DNA of 64,000 bases from Acidobacteriota bacterium (GTDB lineage Bacteria > Acidobacteriota > Blastocatellia > Pyrinomonadales > Pyrinomonadaceae): assembly GCA_019639235.1 (NCBI GenBank), contig JAHBSG010000008.1, positions 98,175 to 162,174 on the forward strand, written 5' to 3'. The position numbers and the translations under genes were made by a program. The notes under the pieces are model-generated. The model did not search any database. It worked only from the letters and a program-made list of their open reading frames with translations, and was not told the DNA's origin. Below are positions 60,499 to 64,000 of this stretch, piece after piece (position 1 is the stretch's first letter; the number at the start of each line of letters is the position of its first letter).

Positions 60499-61056
60499 AT
60501 GAGACCGGAACAGAGAACGATATCAGCTACGGATCAATTGCTCGCGGAGCTCCGTAGTGAGGTGGCCGCCGCGATAGTGTTGATAGAACGGCTTGACGAT
60601 GCGATATTCACCGAGCCGAGCGGCCTCAACGGCAGCATCGGTGCACATTTTCGGCACAACATTGAACTCGTCAAAGCTCTATATGACGGCGTCGAAACCG
60701 GAAGGGTCGACTACGCCGCCCGCAGCCGCGACCGAACTATAGAAACCGATAGAAGCGCAGCGATCGACGCAATGCACGCATTGATCGAACGCGGGCGCGG
60801 GTTCGCCTCGCTCGATATCTCCGCGCCGCTTACGGTCGCCTCCGAAACGGTTCCGGGGCTCGATATTGCTTCAAGCTTCGGCCGCGAGCTGGAATTCGCG
60901 ATAAGCCATACCGTTCACCATCACGCGCTGATCGCCGAGCGGCTTCGTGAAATGTGCGTCGGCATCGATCCGATGTTCGGCGTGGCCGCCGCGACCCGAC
61001 GTTTTTGGGAGACAGAAAACAAGAAGAACACGACGGAAGAACGAACACGAATATGA
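60499..61056 (+). CDS. DinB-like protein
   Basis: The 185-residue protein has a four-helix pattern and putative metal ligands in GSIGAHFRHNIELVKAL (about 45-61) and ISHTVHHHALIAERLREM (about 135-152), the spacing used by DinB/YfiT proteins. Function is unknown. Its stop overlaps the start of the DoxX-like gene as ATGA, so both are translated together. It is not closely similar to the DinB-like gene at 44945-45478. Confidence 0.82.
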   Translation: MRPEQRTISATDQLLAELRSEVAAAIVLIERLDDAIFTEPSGLNGSIGAHFRHNIELVKALYDGVETGRVDYAARSRDRTIETDRSAAIDAMHALIERGRGFASLDISAPLTVASETVPGLDIASSFGRELEFAISHTVHHHALIAERLREMCVGIDPMFGVAAATRRFWETENKKNTTEERTRI

Positions 61057-61454
61057 ACAACACAGCTTTGACGATAAGCTGGATCTGCCGGGTGGTTGTG
61101 GCACTGATCCTATTTCAAACATTATTTTTCAAGTTCACGGGTGCCGAGGAATCGAAGTACATTTTTACGACCGTGATGGGTGCTGAATACGAGGCCATCG
61201 GCCGCATCGGTTCGGGCATCGTCGAGCTGATCGCGGCGATCCTGCTGCTCGTTCCTTCGACCGCATCGATCGGAGCCGTGCTCGCTCTCGGGACGATCAC
61301 GGGTGCGATCTTCAGCCATCTGACGAAGCTCGGCATCGTCGTAAAGGATGACGGCGGCCTGCTCTTTATCCTCGCTATCGTCGTCTTTTTGCTGAGCGGC
61401 GTAACGCTGCTGCTTCACCGAAAGGATCTGCCGGTCGTCGGGAGCTATCTCTAA
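61053..61454 (+). CDS. DoxX-like membrane protein
   Basis: The 133-residue protein (start 61053, in the ATGA overlap) has four membrane segments (about 8-26, 50-66, 72-92 and 105-121). The pattern LILFQTLFFKFTGAEESKYI, GRIGSGIVELIAAILLLVPS and GAVLALGTITGAIFSHL is that of the DoxX/DoxX-like (SURF4-like) family. Members affect redox, sulphur or lipid processes; here no partner is evident. The DedA fusion gene starts 6 bases after its stop. Confidence 0.82.
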   Translation: MNNTALTISWICRVVVALILFQTLFFKFTGAEESKYIFTTVMGAEYEAIGRIGSGIVELIAAILLLVPSTASIGAVLALGTITGAIFSHLTKLGIVVKDDGGLLFILAIVVFLLSGVTLLLHRKDLPVVGSYL

Positions 61455-61460
61455 ACGCCG

Positions 61461-63104
61461 ATGGGCGAGGTGCAGCAATTCTTTGAGTTTTATGCGATGG
61501 GAGCTTCGGCGTCCGTCCTCTTTGCTGTGCTCTTTTTCGGGACGTTCGTTAGCGAAGACGCGGCCTGCATCCTCGCCGGAACCCTTGTCGCCTCCGGAGC
61601 GGCGAGTTTTCCGCTTACACTTTCGGCGTGTTTTCTCGGGATTTTTGTCGGCGATGTCGGGCTTTACTGGCTCGGCCGCGGCTTCGGCCCGAAGCTCTTT
61701 GAAACGAAACTCTTTGGGCGATTCGTCTCGAAAGGCACTTTAGCAAAGGCATCCGGCTGGCTTCAGAAACGCGGTGCCGCCGCGATCTTTCTCAGCCGCT
61801 TCGTGACGGGCTTTCGTTTGCCGACATACGTCCTTGCCGGAGCGCTCAAGGTCAGCTTTCCTCGCTTCGCATTTTTCTTTCTGGTAGCGGCGGCGATCTG
61901 GACGCCGATCCTTGTCGGCTCGGTCGCCTTTGCCCAATCGATGCTCTTTTCGAGCAATGCATTGATCGGCCTGGTCGCCCTATTCTTTGCCATTCGGATC
62001 ATTCACAAATACTCGTCGTGGCGAAACCGGCGGCTGCTCGTCGGCCGCATTCGCAGGCTTACGAACTGGGAGTTCTGGCCGCTTTGGATCTTCTACGCTC
62101 CGGTCGTGGTGTACGTGTTTTGGCTTGGGCTGCGTTTTCGCCGGCCGACGGCATTCGCCTCGGCAAACCCGGCGATTCCGGCGGGCGGATTCAAGGGCGA
62201 ATCGAAGAACGATATCTATCGCCTGCTTGCTGCTAATGAAGAAGCCGCCGGACATTTGCTCCGGCACTTTGTCGTCTCGGCCGAGCTTTCTTCGAGCGAC
62301 CGGTTGTTTGCCGCCGAAGGCTTGATCTCAGCTGCCGGGCTCAATTTCCCGGTCGTCGTAAAGCCCGATTCAGGTGAACGAGGCGCCGATGTCGCAATAA
62401 TGCAGAATCGCAGGGAACTCGAGGCTGCGCTCGAGCGTGCCGAACGCCCGGTTATCGTTCAGGAATTTGCCGCGGGGGTCGAAGCAAGCGTTTTCTATTT
62501 TCGCTTTCCGGACGAGGAGCGAGGCCACATCTTCTCAATAACCGAGAAGCGATTCCCGGAGGTCATCGGCGATGGCCACTCAACGCTTGAAGAGCTTATC
62601 CTGAAAGACCCGCGTGCGGTCGCGATGGCGGAAAAATACTTTGAACGAAATGCGGGTGAACTTTCCCGGGTGCTTGGCCCGGGCGAGAGCTTTCGTCTGA
62701 TCGATATCGGCACACACTCGCGTGGTGCGGTGTTTTTGGACGGCGGCCACCTATTGACGCCCGAACTCGAGCAACGCATCGACGCCATCTGCCGCGGGCT
62801 TGAAGGGTTCAATTTCGGTCGCTTCGACCTTCGTGCCGAAAGCTTTGAGGCTCTCGAAGCGGGCCGGTTCAGCATCATCGAACTAAACGGCGTAACGAGC
62901 GAATCGACGAATATCTACGACCCGCGATACACTTTGCTTGATGCTTACGGGATACTTTTTCGCCAATGGCGGATCGCCTTCGCGGTCGGCCTCGCCAACA
63001 TCGCGAGCGGTTCCGAACCTGTCAGCGCTGGTGAACTGCTCCGCCTCGCTTTTGGCAAGCGGCCCGCCGTGGAGCCCCGGGAGAATGCCGAGCAATGTGC
63101 CTGA
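61461..63104 (+). CDS. DedA (VTT) / ATP-grasp fusion protein
   Basis: The 547 residues have two halves. Residues about 1-215 form a DedA/SNARE-associated membrane domain: LFFGTFVSEDAACILAGTLV (about 24-43), GIFVGDVGLYWLGRGFG, FLSRFVTGFRLPTYVLAG (about 109-126, the conserved F/G-R-x-x-P motif). Residues about 245-530 form an ATP-grasp ligase domain: FPVVVKPDSGERGADVAIMQ, PVIVQEFAAGVEASVFYF, ITEKRFPEVIGDGHSTLEEL and FSIIELNGVTSESTNIYDP with the metal-binding E-x-N. The union suggests ATP-dependent ligation coupled to lipid movement. The gene overlaps the TANGO2 gene by 10 bases. Confidence 0.88.
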   Translation: MGEVQQFFEFYAMGASASVLFAVLFFGTFVSEDAACILAGTLVASGAASFPLTLSACFLGIFVGDVGLYWLGRGFGPKLFETKLFGRFVSKGTLAKASGWLQKRGAAAIFLSRFVTGFRLPTYVLAGALKVSFPRFAFFFLVAAAIWTPILVGSVAFAQSMLFSSNALIGLVALFFAIRIIHKYSSWRNRRLLVGRIRRLTNWEFWPLWIFYAPVVVYVFWLGLRFRRPTAFASANPAIPAGGFKGESKNDIYRLLAANEEAAGHLLRHFVVSAELSSSDRLFAAEGLISAAGLNFPVVVKPDSGERGADVAIMQNRRELEAALERAERPVIVQEFAAGVEASVFYFRFPDEERGHIFSITEKRFPEVIGDGHSTLEELILKDPRAVAMAEKYFERNAGELSRVLGPGESFRLIDIGTHSRGAVFLDGGHLLTPELEQRIDAICRGLEGFNFGRFDLRAESFEALEAGRFSIIELNGVTSESTNIYDPRYTLLDAYGILFRQWRIAFAVGLANIASGSEPVSAGELLRLAFGKRPAVEPRENAEQCA

Positions 63105-63811
63105 TAGTTTTTGAGATAAACGAAGACCCTGCCCGCGGGCTGCTGCTTGCCGCCAACCGCGACGAGTTTTACGACCGCCCGACGCTGGCTGCTGCCGCTT
63201 GGGAAGACGCTCCTGAGATCTATGCCGGCCGTGACCTGGTAGGCGGCGGAACATGGCTTGGAGTTTCGCGAAGCGGCAGGTTTGCCGCCGTTACTAACTA
63301 TCGCGATCCGAAAGCTCCGAAGGGAACCCGCACGCGTGGCGAACTCGTTTCGGGGTTTCTTTCGTCGGGTATCTCGGCCGGCGATTATCTCGACAACATT
63401 GCCTCGGCCTCCGATGAGTTCTCCGGGTTCAATCTGATCGTCGGTTCGGCCGGTCCGGACGGCATCGAGGCCGCGTATTTCTCGAACCGTGAAGGCCTTA
63501 TCAGGCACCTCGCGCCCGGCGTTTATGGGCTCAGCAATCATCTGCTCGATACGCCCTGGCCGAAAGTTCGGCGGGCAAAGGAGATGTTCTCAGCCATAGC
63601 GGTCGACGACGACAACGCTCTCTTCCAACTTCTCTCCGACCGAACGCTCGCAAGCGACGATGAACTGCCCGATACCGGCATCGGGCTCGAACGCGAGCGG
63701 CTGCTCTCGCCGATCTTCATTGAAACGCCGATCTACGGAACGCGTTGTTCGACGGTTGTGCGGCTCAATGCCGAATGCCCGCCGCAGCTCGTTGAACGAG
63801 TCCACGTTTAG
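63095..63811 (+). CDS. NRDE/TANGO2-family protein
   Basis: The 238 residues begin MCLIVFEI with the conserved Cys2 and contain LLLAANRDEFYDRPT (about 16-30, the NRDE motif), GGGTWLGVSRSGRFAAVTNY (about 50-69) and GVYGLSNHLLDTPWPKVRR (about 141-159), all TANGO2 hallmarks. The family has an Ntn-hydrolase-like look; eukaryotic TANGO2 affects haem or lipid handling, and the bacterial role is unsettled. Its start overlaps the DedA/ATP-grasp gene, and its stop overlaps the convergent acyltransferase gene by 4 bases. Confidence 0.9.
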   Translation: MCLIVFEINEDPARGLLLAANRDEFYDRPTLAAAAWEDAPEIYAGRDLVGGGTWLGVSRSGRFAAVTNYRDPKAPKGTRTRGELVSGFLSSGISAGDYLDNIASASDEFSGFNLIVGSAGPDGIEAAYFSNREGLIRHLAPGVYGLSNHLLDTPWPKVRRAKEMFSAIAVDDDNALFQLLSDRTLASDDELPDTGIGLERERLLSPIFIETPIYGTRCSTVVRLNAECPPQLVERVHV

Positions 63812-64000
63812 GCATCGCCGAAGAACATCTTTTTGTATTTGGGATTCATCTTCTCGAGGTCAAAGACGACGAAGAAATCGATCGTGCCGAACTCGCGGTC
63901 GAGCATCGGCGGGCTGCAGACCTTTGCCCCGACCCTGAGATACATATTGAAGAGCGGCGGAAGCTCGACTGCGACCGAATCGAAGGTCGGCTCGGCGGCG
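63808..64000 (-). CDS. C-terminal end of an OlsB-like GNAT acyltransferase (partial)
   Basis: On the minus strand a frame open to the right edge ends at 63808 (TAA). The last 63 residues read in part LPPLFNMYLRVGAKVCSPP, DREFGTIDFFVVFDLEKMN and PKYKKMFFGDA. This matches the C-terminus of hemolysin-like/OlsB ornithine-lipid acyltransferases (LRxGAxVCxxPxxDxxFxTxDxFxxxD). Most of the gene lies outside the window. Confidence 0.6.
   Translation of the reverse strand, partial: AAEPTFDSVAVELPPLFNMYLRVGAKVCSPPMLDREFGTIDFFVVFDLEKMNPKYKKMFFGDA

Overview
The window reads as a chromosomal segment of a Gram-negative, GC-rich soil- or water-type bacterium. My best guess is Acidobacteriota (class Blastocatellia, Pyrinomonadaceae-like). 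This rests on gene content rather than a marker gene: many secreted PD40/TPR/FG-GAP proteins, Ser/Thr kinases with beta-propeller tails, several ECF sigma factors, a TPR-CHAT protein, lipoproteins and a plug-less outer-membrane barrel. There is no rRNA, no CRISPR array, no prophage and no recognisable insertion sequence. Housekeeping genes (dapF, rlmN, pgeF, acpS, selB, murA, tRNA-Ser, gltX) are scattered among accessory genes.

Layout. 0-1 kb: end of an unknown gene and a VapBC-type toxin-antitoxin pair with a clear operator. 1-4.5 kb: NamZ-like muramidase, YegP-like protein, DUF4112 membrane protein and a DapF homologue in which both catalytic cysteines are serines. 4.5-10 kb (minus): a TetR-controlled operon with a DevBCA-type ABC exporter, a flavodoxin-fold quinone reductase, an ABA4-like membrane protein and a second membrane protein. 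10-19 kb: NTF2-like secreted protein, a NUC1 nuclease lipoprotein, rlmN, a stand-alone DsbD-alpha-like protein, pgeF and acpS overlapping head to head, and a coupled pair of secreted nucleases (EEP and LTD-NUC1). 19-30 kb: ECF42-type sigma plus YCII protein, a kinase-propeller protein, M28 peptidase, TPR protein, and a sigma/anti-sigma pair. 30-37 kb: selB, DUF2442, a sigma54 activator, TPR lipoprotein, HIT protein, murA. 37-45 kb (plus): ECF sigma, a small beta-rich protein, a TPR-CHAT caspase-like protein and a secreted subtilase, then a large FG-GAP/CHRD surface protein. 45-55 kb: DinB, PD40 lipoprotein, M61 peptidase, MFS exporter, a large PDZ/GAF/PAS histidine kinase, outer-membrane barrel. 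55-64 kb: tRNA-Ser(GCT), gltX, a DUF433/DUF5615 toxin-antitoxin pair, an AT-richer unknown gene, a glycosyltransferase, DUF1801, DinB, DoxX-like, a DedA/ATP-grasp fusion, a TANGO2 homologue and the end of an OlsB-like acyltransferase.

The best candidates for something undescribed are: (1) the four-gene sigma / beta-rich regulator / TPR-CHAT / subtilase cassette, which looks like a transcriptionally controlled protease cascade; (2) the Ser/Ser DapF homologue with an otherwise intact substrate pocket; (3) a diverged 55-bp copy of the gltX 3' end lying directly after the DUF5615 toxin, so that gltX-end repeats bracket the toxin-antitoxin pair; and (4) a palindromic element inserted in frame inside gltX. 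Several intergenic spaces also hold imperfect palindromes or tandem arrays made of short iterated words, probably dispersed repeats of this genome.

Start codons were chosen by ribosome-binding sites and family N-termini and are inferences. Apart from very short spacers, no stretch longer than about 250 bases lacks a gene or a listed feature.
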